A stretch of DNA of 64,000 nt. It comes from Warburgia ugandensis (lineage: Eukaryota; Streptophyta; Magnoliopsida; Canellales; Canellaceae). A program made the position numbers and the translations under genes. The notes beneath the pieces were generated by a model, which was given only the letters and a program-made list of their open reading frames with translations, was not told the origin of the DNA and did no database searches. Position 1 is the stretch's first letter; each line of letters begins with the position of its first letter. Of this stretch, positions 25,190-41,519 are shown piece after piece. The stretch is taken from positions 63,399,880 to 63,463,879 of the forward strand of contig CP141132.1 of assembly GCA_035236585.1 (NCBI GenBank), given 5' to 3'.

Positions 25190-26150
25190 CCTAAGTAGCC
25201 CCTATGTTTTTGGGCTTGTCTTCAAGTAGGCTCCAGAGTTTATTTTTCCCTCATCTCGCCCCGACCTTTTCTACCGTGTTACTGAGGAGCCACTTGTGGT
25301 CGGAAATGCCGGCCGGAGCTTTAAGAAAAGGCGTATTTTGGGCATTTCCAGTTACTTTGTTTCCAAAGCCAAAAATTTAGGATTAGCGCTTCATTTTCAG
25401 TTTTCACGGCGAAATTACTGTTGCTGGGGACGATCTTCATTTTCCTACCATTTATGCCCCAAGGTCTGGTTAGAGCGCGGGCCAACACGAAAATGTTGTG
25501 CATGTGAGTGTGAGTGCACCAAATGCTTAGAACAACGAGATCACTTTTATGTTAAATGTACTCTTAGGTGGATCTTATCGACATAAACAATGGCTTCCTC
25601 GAGTAGGTTGACAGTGTCTCACAAAAGCCCAACGTCAAATGTTAGCCTCAAGGTTCTCAACACTGAAGCCCACTTTGTCCGTAGATCTTGGCGATTTGAT
25701 CTACCACACGCGCAGAGTAATATGGACTCTTGGAACCACAAATTAGTTGCAATGCTCAACTGATAGAGCTCAGAAGCAAGCCAGATCTGTTGAGTAACAA
25801 AACATTCGACAGCAGAGAAAAAGATCTGAGCTTACGTGGATGATACAAAACACCTTGCCAGCCATTAAAAGCCCGGAATTTCTTCAGTTTTTATTCTGCA
25901 ACTCAATTCCAATAGATTTCCACAATTTCAGTCACCAAATTGAATCCCAACAATAGATTTTCACAACTTCAGTCACCAAATTGAACCCCAACAAGGTAGA
26001 GTTGTGGTTGTATGCCTTTGAGGCATGAAAATAGTATCTTGCAAAAATGCAAAGGAAGGCTGCGTACGATAGACCCTTGTGGTTTGTCCTGCCCCAAACC
26101 CTGCACACACGGGAGCTTTGTGCACTACCGGGCTGCCCTTTTATGAGAAA
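25190..26150. mobile_element. Insertion inside the L1 endonuclease region
   Basis: The L1 endonuclease is readable before about 25190 and after about 26175, but not between. The intervening ~960 bp contains a 43-bp tandem duplication (25909-25994, 'cagtcaccaaattgaa' twice) and an Au SINE at its right end. The remainder is unclassified. No clear target duplication was found. Confidence 0.45.
25990..26143 (+). mobile_element. Au-type SINE, diverged copy
   Basis: The copy contains aggtagagttgtggttgt, cttgcaaaaatgcaaag, ggctgcgtac, tagacccttgtggt, cgggagctttgtgcac and cgggctgccctttt in order, the usual Au body. The tRNA-like A-box end is lost or degraded. It is clearly older than the copies at 14633 and 55323. 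Confidence 0.7.
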
Positions 26151-27477
26151 GATGGAGGGGACCAGGACTAAAACATGGATTTACGGAATGTGATGAATGA
26201 CCTCCATCTTATTTATCCAGGTTATAGAGGACCACACTTCACGTGGAACAACTGTAGACAAAGAATCCAGTTGATCATGAAAAGACTCGATAGGTTCTTA
26301 TTCAATTTTGAACGGAATCAAACCTTACCCCAATCTGAGCTCGAAGCCCTTCCTAGACTGGCCTCGGACCACCATCGAATCATACTTTCCACTCAAGGCA
26401 ATCCTCGTTAGAACAAGCGCCCATTTAAATTTGAATCCATGTGTAATGAGCATGAGGATTTTCTCCAAATCGTGCAAAGAACTCGGAATACCAACCTTGT
26501 TGGATCTGTGTCACACCAAATCAATGAAAAATTGAAGATCGTGAGACCGGACCTCATTGATTGGAGCATGATTAAGTTTGGTAATTTTAACTATGGAGCT
26601 GAGGAATTAAACTCAAAATTGTTACAATCATAGACAAACAGTAACAGTGATACCAATGAAGAACAAGGAGTAATGGCTGAGCTCTGCGTCATGCTTAGAA
26701 ACCGGGAGATATACTGTAGGCAAAGTCGTCGTCCATTGTGGAAAAACGAAATTCTTTCATACTATAACCCCCAACCGTAGATGAAGAAATTGTATGTACC
26801 TCCTCCTTATTGGACAAGTTGAGGTTGTTACTGACCCAAACTAGACTGAGACCACATGCTGTGACTATTTTCAAAAAGAAATTCTAAGCTAGAAACCTGG
26901 AAAATGAGTTGTCAATGGTTAATAATAAGCATACTTAACTTACAAAACCTGCTTCTAAAGAGGAAGTCAGAAACGCTTTATTTTTCATGGAGGCAATAAA
27001 GACCCTAGAAAAGATGGATATAATGCATTACTCTTCCCATAGTCTTGGGAGTTTCTTGAAGATGGATTATATGAAACGGTTTAGAACTAGTGCCTTTGCA
27101 AGATATCAATCCAACAAAACAGTACTAGTTCTTCTCCCAAAGATATCAATCCAACATCAGCTGATCGGTTTATGTACTGTTTTTTAAGAGCTTATTGTCA
27201 AAGTTCTTGTCTCCTGCATTAGCCCACTCTCGAATAACATCATTGCTCAAGACTAAGTGACATTCACGCCAAATAGGGAAATTTACCATTAATTATTATT
27301 GGTTCAAGAAGTCATGTGCAACTTAAGAAAAAAAGAAAGGCTCAATTGGTAATGTCGTTATCAAAGCCGAACTCAAAAGGGCATATGGCACAATCTGTTC
27401 GGAATTTATTCATAAAACCCTAGAAAAGTTGCAACTACGTGCTAAGATAGTAAAACTCATCATGTTTTGCATTATCA

Positions 27478-28928
27478 TAGTTAGAAATGTATGCTTTGCA
27501 AAGCCAATCAGTAGATACTTATTCTTATATTATTTCAATGTTTGAATAAAATTAATCCTTATATTTCTATGGTTTGCCAATTACACAATTAAAGGTAATC
27601 CTTTTATAAGATTTATCTTGGGATAACAACATAAGTAGAGTGTCATGAGATGATCTTTTAAACCTTATGCAATTTAGTAGGAAATTTTATGACAAGTTGG
27701 CTGAGAACCATGACGAAAGAGAAACGAAATTTTGAGTCTGAATGGGAATATGAACTCAATTCTCTAATATTTGTCAAATATAATGCTATCATTAGATAGA
27801 AATGATCAATTTCTAGGTCATCTAAGGTAAAGACCTTTAACGTATGTTAGGGTGTGTGAAATTTTTTTACTAATAAGACATGACCTTGATTAACCAAAAC
27901 ACTTAGTGGACATTGTAAATGAAGTATTACTGAGACGAACATATTGATAAGTATCCTTGGACTTGAAGAATCCTTATATCTTAGTAAGATAAAATATTTG
28001 TCTTTAGTGCATTCCATAAAGAAATTTATTCAAAGGTTAATTTTGAGTGTGCTAGAATATTTATTAACTCATAAGAATATAGAATTTCCAATATGGGACC
28101 CACTCTTATGGAGAAGGATATTCAGTGTGGGCTATCTAATAAATGAAGTTGGATAAATCTCAAGGCCTTGGTGATGTTTCATAAAATGTTTGTCAAATTA
28201 TTTTCATTATATGTACTTCAAAATAAGATATCTTCGAAAGGAGCTTTTGAAAGATATTTTGAAGTTCTTTTAAGGATGGGGCTCATTGTACTTAATTGTA
28301 AAAATGTGACAAGTCTAGGGGCAAACATGTATGCATGCCCCATATAGATGCCACATGTGAATATAAAATAATAGGAGTATTAATGGTACTTAACTCATAA
28401 GGCATTTGCTTGATGTCACATTATTTCTCTACCTGGTAAAAAAATTATTTAAAGAGTTGTAATCCAATTGAAAAAGTTGGAGCAATACCATTTAAGAAGA
28501 TTCCTAGAAGGTCATATCAATTAGGCTAGCTAGGGCTTGATATTTTCTAATTGAGAATAAATTGGGGGTTTCTCCTCTGTATAAATAAAATCATAGGAAG
28601 ATAGATAAGCTAATGAAAAGAAGAAGAAGAAAAAAAAGCCCCTCTTAGGTGTCTTCTCAACTTGGAAAATTGCTAGAACTCTATAATTCTAAATATTGAA
28701 GCTTGGAGCCACCTCTAAGAGAAAAAGAAGAAGCCTTTGAGTAGAGATTCATGGCTAGTGCTAGAGTAACTAGAGATTTTATTTTAATCCTTACAAGGGT
28801 ATACATCTCAACCATTCATGTTAGTTAAAATAGTTAATCACATGATTCAAGTTTGATCATAAGCTAGAACTTTTAGTTCTAGATCAAAGTCAAGAAAAGT
28901 CCTCAACCTTCTGCATTGAATTTCAACA
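27478..28928 (+). repeat. Probable Copia (Angela-like) LTR
   Basis: The sequence opens 'ttagaaatgtatgct...ccaatca', followed by 'ttcttatattatttcaatgtttgaataaa', reminiscent of Angela-type LTR starts. A TATA-like tgtataaataaaat lies near 28590. The end 'tttcaaca' is followed by a degraded resemblance to a tggtatcagagc primer site. No gag-pol follows. Family assignment is from memory of LTR style. Confidence 0.4.

Positions 28929-30412
<1,484 letters not shown>

Positions 30413-30499
<87 letters not shown>
30413..30499. repeat. (CT)n microsatellite, ~43 units
   Basis: An uninterrupted CT run ending ten bases before the LTR at 30510. Confidence 0.95.
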
Positions 30500-30504
<5 letters not shown>

Positions 30505-30509
30505 AATGG

Positions 30510-33173
30510 TGTAACACCCTGGGTTTTCTAAACCTTTTGCCAAGTTCATATACAGAAATAATAGCGGGATCCCTAAAAAATAAAAATGAGTAAAATAAAT
30601 AAATTTTATGCAACGTTAAAAGAGAAATACCAAAAAGAAAACCCGAAGGGTCATCCTCATCCCAAAACTGCAACAACAACAAAATCAAATCTCAATACTT
30701 GAGCATGCTCGATTTAAAACCATGAGAAATCAACATAAGCGGTGAGAAGCAAATACTAATACAAGTCCAAAAGCCCAAGGTTTCATCCATGATCACCACA
30801 TCATACACATATGCAAGTAAATGTACACTATACAATAGTGTGGGTCTAATCTATCCAAAATATAACTTTCCAAATACATCTCAAAAAGTCTAACACAAGT
30901 TCAAGAGATGTACACTAATCAGTCTCTGTATACAAAAGAGCAGATGGTCCTCAAATCCTCACTCTATTCAGCTTTACTCTACTTGCTTCCCCTTTGAACT
31001 ATCACACTCCAAATCTGAGGCATTGCAAAACAAAGTAATGCCTCAGCAAGCTATGCTTGTATAGATAATTCACATTTAATAATAAATACGATAAAATCCC
31101 ATGATATGAAGTATCATAAACATGGTGAAATCTCATAAGATAAATGTATACAAGGCATATGAAACCTCATACATCCATAATGGGTAAATCAGGAAAATCA
31201 TGAGACAAACAAATAGCCATCAAATTTTAGTGTCATAGTATGTAAGGCATAAAATACATGGAGACACAACTATCATGATAAACAAAAGTCCGTATCTACA
31301 GAACAATATAATGCGTCATAATCATAGCATGCCATGCACAATCAAACCCTATGTGTGCCTCAACTACACTTACGGTGATGGTAATGAGTACTCATTCCAA
31401 TCCTTGGGTCCCTCACATGCAGCCTGCATCAGTTCATTTCTCGATGGAAGCCTGTTAGCTATCCCCTGGCCCGCCCTCAAATCAGTATATGACCTGGCTT
31501 ACCCCTCTTCACCCTATACATTTTGACCCATGGGTCCCTCACATGCAGCCCACATCATTCCATTTCCCAACAGAAGCTTGTCAACCATCCCCTCAGCTCG
31601 CCCTCAGATTGGTATAAGACTCAGTTTACCCCGCTTCACCCAATGGTCTCAAGTCAAGATCTATGATAAGGTGTAATCTATCACATATCAAAACATGGAT
31701 GATCATGAAATCAAACGTCACAATATCAAACATGAATGACTAAACACGTACAATAAAACACGATAGGTCATAAAACACATGCTTCAAGAATTTCAGATAA
31801 CAAGTCATGATCGATGAAATCAAGGAGAAATCCCAAATATGATCACCTACCTCGACAAATGCGATACTCTAGTTAGGCGTGTCAAAAATGTCATGAAGTG
31901 TGCTCTAACGTATCTGTCACATCATATGTCATCTATCACTTGGTGTTCTCACATCTCAAAATAAAACAAATCCAAGTGACAGTTCCCTTGATTTGTTAGT
32001 TAATCCTAGATTAACGGCTCAGATTATCTTATTAACCCTCTATTAGGTCAATCTCAAACTAGATGTAGGTTTTTCTAATATTTAGACAAACATCTATGGT
32101 CTTTGATTGTCAATCTATGTTATAATTCATTTATTTGATATCCCTTAATCAATAAAGGGTCATCTCTATCATCTTAGAAAGTTTGGAGAAGATCTAACAA
32201 TTGGATTGCTCTTTATCACTTATAATTAACATCTAATCGTTAGTTTTAATTGTTCTCATCATGATCCATCTAATTTCAAAATCAATATATTACATTTCCT
32301 AATCGAACAATTAGATGCTGCTTGATTGGAATTTTAATACTTTCAGAATTCCTTGTAGGTGAGATTTTTATACATGAAATTCGAGGGACTGGAATTCCTT
32401 AGGACTCAAGAATTCCAGAGTTTACACTTACAATTTTGGACTAGAATTCCGTGGAACTCAAAAATTTTAGATTTTACACTTAAAATTATAGGGACTGGAA
32501 TTCTGTGGAACTCAAGAATTCCAGTCGTCTTCTCCCTTCCTTACTCGATCAAAATCCTAGATCTAAATGGAAATTCTGAAAATAGTAATGAATCAAGACA
32601 AAATGATGGTGAATTTTTGGGAAAAACTCACCTCAAAGTTGGAAATAATGGTGACAGTCGCCGGCATACTAAAATTTTCGGTGATTATTCCTGTAGCACC
32701 CTTCCCCCTTTGATCCAATGTTGTTTCTCCTCAGATGGTGGTGAAACCAAAGGGGTTTTGTTCCCCTCTCTATGCAAAATGAAATAGATGGCTCGATCAA
32801 AGATTCGAGCAGTCCCCCTTGTCGGCGACAACATTTTCTTTCGGCATCCATAAAACCCCAAAAACCCTCATTTCTTCTTCTTCTTCTCTGGAGTGGTTGC
32901 ATTTCTCCAGCGTGCAGATCGGCCTTACTCCTCTCCTTTTCTCTCTCTCCCTTCTCCTCCTTTCCCTTCTCCCTTCTCCCTTCTTCCTTCTCCCTTCTTC
33001 CTTCTTCCTTCTCCCTTCTCCACTCTTCTTTCTTTCTTCTCTAATCAAGTTTCTGCTGGGTGTCGGGTTTTAGGAACAAACCTAAGTCTGTTCCTTTCGT
33101 TTAAGTGAGAGGGTGCCGTTATCAAACCTGCCCCTTTTTTGTTATTTAATTTAATTTAATTTTTGATGTTACA
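30510..33173 (-). mobile_element. Chromovirus-like Ty3/Gypsy LTR (3' LTR, - strand)
   Basis: The + strand reads TGTAACACCCTGGG at the left edge and TTGATGTTACA at the right edge. Directly right of it, the - strand reads a purine run (aaggaggggaaaa) that fits a polypurine tract, preceded by a 'ttcgaggatgaaatt' motif typical of the end of chromovirus pol regions. It is therefore a 3' LTR in - orientation. Blocks such as 'gggtccctcaca' and 'ctcagcaagctatgcttg' are shared with the LTR at 34438-37800. The left flank is TAATG; the matching duplication is not found because the element's other end is missing. Confidence 0.7.
31400..31656. repeat. Tandem duplication, ~126 bp, within the LTR
   Basis: 'gggtccctcacatgcagcc' occurs at about 31406 and 31532. 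It is followed in both copies by 'cat(t/c)', 'cccgccctcaaat'-like and 'accccgcttcaccc'-like blocks. Divergence between units is roughly 15-20% by eye. Confidence 0.7.
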
Positions 33174-33760
33174 TTTTCCCCTCCTTATAGGAATTTCATC
33201 CTCGAAATTCTTGTCATATTATTCTTTAAACACTCTAGGAACATCCTTAACTCATCATAAACTTAAATTCTCATAATTCCTTCAATGAAGCAAAATTTCT
33301 CAAAATATAACTGATTTTTAAATTAATCTATAACATTTTGTCACTTATTAGGGTAGCTTTTCTATTTGCTTAAGCAATAAAGAGCCGCTTTTGCTGCGCA
33401 CTTTGATATTTGTATTTACTTGCTAACTCATCAATATTTTCGTTTTATTTTTGCTCATGCAAGTAATGTCTCCAAAACTTTCAAGATTTATCTAAGTTCT
33501 TAGTTAAAAATACTATTTGTATAGTCTTAACTCTGGCTCTTTTCTCTAAGAACTGCATTAATCTTATGAGAATATTCTTACTCTTATAAGGATCAATTTT
33601 CCCTTTTTTTTTCTTACATCATATCAACCTTCATAAACAGTATATGTTTCTCATTAGTCAATATCGCCTATATAAGTTATATCTGTAACTCATATTCCTT
33701 TCACCCCAAGTTAAAATCTTGTTTTAATCCAACTAATTTTCAATATATGTTTTCTTAACA
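33174..33760 (-). pseudogene. Decayed 3' end of a chromovirus-like internal region
   Basis: Next to the LTR are the polypurine tract (33174-33191 as complement) and a 'gaggatgaaattc' motif. Beyond these the sequence is too decayed to translate. It is cut off near 33760 by the LTR-like arm that follows. Confidence 0.5.
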
Positions 33761-33769
33761 TTCAAACAA

Positions 33770-34432
33770 TAAATAATCATCAATTGTATCTTATGCAAGT
33801 ACGGGTTGATCCCATAGGGACTGGCGTTAAGAATTTGAAGTTTTTAATAAAATTCAATTATTTAAAAATTAAAATTAATTGACAAAAATTAATAGAAAGA
33901 AATCAGACTTCATCTTTAGTTTAATAGTGAAATTCCAAAGGTCTAATTCCAGAAAGAAAAGAAAAGAAAAAAATAAAACCTTAACTAAAACTAAAACTAG
34001 AAAAAATTAAGAAAAATCTACTTCCCTAGCTTAAGTACTATCCAATTCTTCAATTTTGATATCATAAACTTTGATCAGGCTTTATCAGTGTCTTTAATAT
34101 GTCCTCGATTAATGATCTGACGGATGAATTTGTCAGATTCTTCAAATTTTTAGAGATCTAATCTAATTAAGGAATTTAAGAATTAATGGCTTAGATATGT
34201 TTTCGGAACATAAATTGAAGATCAGGAATAACAATTAAACTAGAAACTATCCTAAAAATAAGTTCTAAAAGTTAATTGAAATTCTAAATTAAAATAGATA
34301 AGAAATAAGACTTTTCCCCTGGTTAAACCAGAACCCTTGATTTGGTCAAACAAGAACAGATAAAATAGTTCTTGGATTAACTATAGAATAACACAGAATG
34401 TGAATAACCAAAACTAAAATAGCATAAAATGC
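33770..34432 (-). repeat. LTR-like inverted-repeat arm A, outer part
   Basis: The segment contains 'atgcaagtacgggttgatc' then 'ccatagggac' (33796-33824) and 'aaaatctacttccctagct' (34013-34032). Reverse complements of these words occur at 41437-41464 and 41263-41284. The 'gatcccataggga' motif is one I associate with Athila/Tat-type LTR regions. Arm A is interrupted at 34438 by a solo LTR and resumes at 37806. Confidence 0.55.
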
Positions 34433-34437
34433 AACTA

Positions 34438-37400
34438 TGAGACACCCCGGGTTTCTTTTCATGAAAATTTTTCGCAGTTATTTCAAAAGATGCCGCCTCT
34501 AAATTTTTGAAATACAAAAACAACGGAAGGTTTTTCTTTGAAATTCATTTTTCCAAAAACCCGGATGTCACCTTCGTGCTCACACTATACATATATATAG
34601 TTTTCTAGAAGATAGAACTTTATTTTTGAAAACAGGACCCATCCAGTGGTTCACTTGTATAACCCCCATAACATTATATTAAATGTCCACTATCATAATT
34701 CAAATGACTAACTATACAATACAAAAGCTTTAATTAAAATGTATACTTGTGCGTAGAAGTATGGTTGCTGGATTCCTTTCGTTGTATACATCTTCTCCTG
34801 TCTTTCTGTATCTGAGATATTGTAAACATAAAATATTTACAATATCTCAGCAAGCTATGCTTGGTAGGGGAGTTTAAGAAACATGCTAAATCTTAAGATA
34901 CATTACTTATTCAATAGAAATTAGAATATTCATTTCCATAGCAATTAGGTTAAATTGAATTTACAATATGTTTCATATCTCAATAACTCATTTGTAAGCC
35001 AAATATTTACAATACTTCAATTCCATGAACCATACTCTGCATACAATTCTACCCATTCACTAACCCATATGAAAACATATATGAAACTACTCCCTCAATC
35101 TTATTAATATAACAATAATATACATATAAGAAAATTGTTAAAGGACATACAAAATTATGAATATAATCAACGTCACCTAATTTGCATTCCCAAACTATAT
35201 TGGGTTTCAAAATCATATCCCTTATCATATGAGGTTCATAATTATCCAGTCACTACTGGTATATCAATATAATCCTCATGCTCTCACTATACAAGGTCCA
35301 CAATCCTCCAGCCATTGCTGGGAAAACAATATAAGACATATCATCATGCCATATCATATAAGGCGTCTCATAATGCCATCATATATACCTGTCCCATGGG
35401 CAGAATGCACAACGTATATAATATTGTCCTCTTTGGGTCCCTCACAACTACCTGGCCCTTACACTGCCTCACCAGTGTCTTTTGGGCACTCCAGTGTCTT
35501 TTGGCTACCCTCAAAGATATGCACCATAGTGCATCAAATATAAGGACTACTATGCATGCAGTCAGAATCCGTACAGCGCGCCTGGATAACTGCTCAATAA
35601 TCCACCTATACCATCCTCGGTGGAAATCATAAGATCCATGTCCGCATGGGAGGACCATGGATGTCACAGTGGCGGCCTTCTCATGATTGCCCCACCTGAC
35701 TTTTTGCAACACATAGTGCATGGTATCCATAACATAATAAATTTTGGAGATCGGGTGGCCAAACCCTCATAACTCTCCTAGCATAGCATCCCCAGGCCTA
35801 TGCCTATCTAAAACAAAACTCTTAGGCCTCCATGCTCTGATGTAAAATAATCATAATAGCAGGCAATTCCCCTGTTCATATATTTCATAACAAGAATAAC
35901 ATCCTCACTTATTTGGTGATAACCCACCAAGGATGTATCCTATAACCTAGACTCATACATCATCAATATTGACATGGTACCCATGTACCATAGACATAAT
36001 TTCACAATTCACATACATGATGCACAAGGCATAAGCATCAATTATAACATGCAATTCTTTTAATTACATTATTTTTATCATTACAATTTAAAGCATATAG
36101 AATATAAATAATACCATTTGAATTTCATAACATCTATAAGCAGAAATAAAATCATGTTTATAACATGCATCTTATGATTTAGACATGCAGTCTTAAATTT
36201 CCACCTACCTCGCATGACGAGTTCATCCATTGTCCACTAGCTGATCAACGACGTTCGCGGTCTCTAAGATCCCATGGCTTTGACAATTGCATCTTATTGT
36301 TGGTTTAACATTTGACTGCTCCCTGAATGAGCATACATATGAAATTTCTGCATCATCAAAGGTAGAAGTTGAGCCTTCTCCAAGACGATTATACATTGTC
36401 GTAGACTTCCTTTGCCTTTTCATTAGCTTCCATGCTTCTTGATTTCGTTTCCTCTCAAGGTTGGACTCCAACATATTGCTTGAAAAAGCCTGGCTAGAAT
36501 CCAGTAACATGTAGCAGGCTGAATGGATACTTCAACTCCAGGGTTGACATTTAATCCTATCTTATGATCATCACCATCTCCACATTCACGGCCACACTCA
36601 AGTGAATTACATACACCATTATCTCAATTTGAAAGACATCGATCATTGGGAGAGGAGGGTAAAGATGGCTTCTTTAAATGATCTCTTATAGTTCTCCAAC
36701 CCCCTACTTCTTCAGCAGGTCTTGAAACATCGTTGTTGGTATCTCCAGTTTCAGAATCCTTTTGTCCAAATACTAATCAATCCTTGCTTGAAAAAAATAT
36801 GGTCGAGGCATCTAACTCGTTAGCAACCATATTGTTGTCCCATTTGACAAAACCACAAAGCATCGCTTTTCAGCGGGCCATGGAAAGGCATACCAATCTC
36901 GTTTCAAATGAGATGGGATATCGATCATCCATTCAAGAAGCATCAAATAAGCTAGAGAACCAGTGTTCAAAACCCTCTGCCCACATTGGAGAAAAGAGTA
37001 TGCTGCCAGTGAAAGGCAGCCCAGGAGATCGGAGATGGAGAAGATGAGAGATATGGTAGGGGTTTTCGGTGTTGGTTAGAGGCCCTTGCCATTGACGCCT
37101 CCTAAGACTGGAAATGAGACGAGTAGAGAGAAGGAAGAATAGTGGGGGGTTTTCATGTGTTTGAGAACAGATCATACGATATGTTTTTTGGAAAATCACT
37201 AAGGAAGGGGGTTTGGGATCGCTGGATTCTACATGTTTCCAGTTTCCCCCTTGTTTTCTCTGTTTGGTTCACAACGAAAGAGAGAGAGAGAAACCCTCTC
37301 TGTCGTCGAGTTTGCATTTCGTTTGGGATTGCTGGGGTAGGGTTTTCAAAGTTGGAAGAACATATCGTGGGATCTGTTCTTTCTCTCGCCGGTGGAAGAT

Positions 37401-37467
37401 CCGAGCAAAGGGGAACTCGTCGTGCCTATGGCAAATCGAAGCAGGCAAAAAAACCTAGGTTTTGCCT

Positions 37468-37531
<64 letters not shown>

Positions 37532-37800
37532 AGACCCGACTTTTTGTCGGGTTTGCAAAGTGAGGGGGGGTGTCAATATCAATTTGGCCCCCTCCCGTAA
37601 ATGGTAAATGGCGTTCTTTGGTTTTTTTTCTTTTAATTACCATATTGCCCTTGATTTCAAGGGCCCATAACTTCTTCATACGGGCTCTGTTTTGAGTGTT
37701 CTTTGACTTATTGGATTCTGTTTTCCGAGCACTATCTAATGGTTTTATTAGTTCCAAATTATACTTCTATAAAAGGATATAAAATTTTGGGATTGTTACA
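34438..37800 (-). mobile_element. Solo LTR, 3.36 kb, with TSD AACTA
   Basis: The element starts TGAGACACCCCGGGTTTC and ends GGGATTGTTACA. AACTA flanks it on both sides (34433-34437 and 37801-37805). There is no internal gag-pol, so it is a solo LTR produced by LTR-LTR recombination. It shares the 35433-35523 block with 1858-1946, and the 37650-37740 block ('ttggattc', 'taatggt') with 3330-3375, so it belongs to the same family as 832-3495. A (GA)n tract lies at 37470-37530. Open frames at 35229-35730 and 36223-37047 are inside this LTR and have no recognised domain. Confidence 0.85.
37470..37530. repeat. (GA)n microsatellite inside the solo LTR
   Basis: A GA run of about 60 bp. In the - sense of the LTR it lies in the 5' part, as CT repeats. 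Confidence 0.95.
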
Positions 37801-37805
37801 AACTA

Positions 37806-38622
37806 GTAACAATTATAGGACAGAACATGTAATTTAAAATATTCTCCTATGGGCAAAAGTGGTATTTTTTAGGAAAAGTATTATTATTATTATTATTTTT
37901 TTTACGAAAAGAAGGGATTGCCGTTCGGAGCTAGTGGAGATGACAAGGAGAGATGGGAAAATGCTGGTGTTGGTGATTTGGCAGTGGCGGGACCGTCCAA
38001 ATCGGGGCTGAAGTGTGAAAACAATGCTTGGTGCCGTCGAGTGGAAAGGGAGCAGGGTGTAGCCAATGGAAGATAGGCAGTGGATTGTGCTGGGCATAGC
38101 TAGCTAAGACGCATGAAAACACAAACCTTCCTACTCCTGGTGCTGTGTAATTGTGCACAGAGGTCTGGCCTTGCAGGTGGACCTGGTTTTGGTGGGGCGT
38201 CGTCTGGCGTGATGGAGGTCGTCTGACTGAGGCATCTTGGAGCTAAGAAGAGATAGTGGGGAATGAAGGAAAAGAAGAAGGGGCAATCTAGGAATGGAAA
38301 GCCGGTGCCTGGTTCATCGATGGAAGAGTGGAGGGAAAATGGCCTGGGTTGTGCGTACAGAGCAACGCGAAGGGGAAAACTGGTGGGAGTTTGTGCGTGT
38401 CTGTCTGGAACGAAAGGGTGGACTGATTGGGTGGAGCACGGCTGCTTCGAGTGCTGTGTGATGGATGAGGAGATGCTATCTGGTTGAGGTTGACAGGGAA
38501 GAAAAGAGAGAATCTGGAAAAGAAATTAGTCGGTGATTCAGGTGTGGAGCGTGGAGAGTAAGAGAGGAATGGACTAGGCAGAAAAAGGGAATATGAGAAC
38601 AAGAGAAGGCGCGGAGAAGGCT

Positions 38623-38676
<54 letters not shown>

Positions 38677-39149
38677 GTAAGGAAAGGGAAGTTGGAGACA
38701 GTTATGCGGTGAACAGATGGGGATTGGTAAGGTGGTGCGTGAAAAAAGAAGAAGCAACAGGATGAAAAGGAGGAAAAAAACTCTGAATGGAATGCAAGGC
38801 AAGCAAAGAGAAATAGAGAGAATATGAAGAGGAAACAAAAACTAGCCCTCTAACTCTCCCGACTCCTTTTATAGTTTTCTCCCTCTTTTCTTTAAGAGTT
38901 AGTTTTCTATTAAAAAACTTTCTCTTTTTCCAAATTAGGACTCTCTCTTTATTAAGAAACCTTCAAATTTTGCTTTGTCAAAGATCTGGTCCATTCATTG
39001 CTCTCTTAACTCATCTGCACCGTTGAATTTTAATCTGAGTAATCCAACCCTTCTTTAGTTGATCTGCTTGCCTAAGACTAGATTAGAGTCATCTAAACTG
39101 TACATTAATTATCCACTTAGCTCAATTGATCATTTGACCATTAATTTTG

Positions 39150-39150
<1 letters not shown>
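37806..39150 (-). repeat. LTR-like inverted-repeat arm A, inner part
   Basis: This continues arm A after the solo LTR. 'ggacagaacatg', 'aatttaaaat' and 'tatgggcaaaagt' resemble, on the opposite strand, 40790-40870. A GA tract at 38626-38673 mirrors the CT tracts at 39626-39982. 'tagagtcatctaaactgtac' near 39085 has its inverse near 39310-39335. Open frames here are low-complexity or short and are not called. Confidence 0.5.
38626..38673. repeat. (GA)n microsatellite
   Basis: A 48-bp GA run within arm A of the inverted repeat. Confidence 0.95.
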
Positions 39151-41490
<2,340 letters not shown>

Positions 41491-41519
41491 GTTGTAAAAC
41501 AAATCAACACCACATAATT

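Larger units (their letters stand above)
24100..27480 (+). pseudogene. Decayed L1-type LINE, interrupted
   Basis: Endonuclease remnants begin at about 24900 (LLIQKHKSRFVFLVET, containing the conserved ET) and resume after an interruption at 26175 (GYRGPHFTWNN, KRLDRFL, LPRLASDHHRIIL). A linker follows, then reverse transcriptase pieces at about 26987-27480: LVLLPKIS, and later VVIKAELKRAYG with further alpha-helical residues. Sequence at 24300-24860 may be the end of ORF1. Stops and frameshifts are frequent and no 3' poly(A) end is seen. The RT is cut off near 27480 by an LTR-like sequence. Confidence 0.7.

Noticed and set aside
32669..33108. Several frames rich in Ser/Leu/Phe or Arg/Glu around 32800-33050
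   Set aside because: They are translations of a CTT/CCT-rich stretch within the LTR at 30510-33173.
36733..37047. Stand-alone host gene
   Set aside because: It lies wholly inside a solo LTR with intact TSD, has no splice structure or domain, and opposite-strand frames are equally open. It is kept only as a possible captured fragment.
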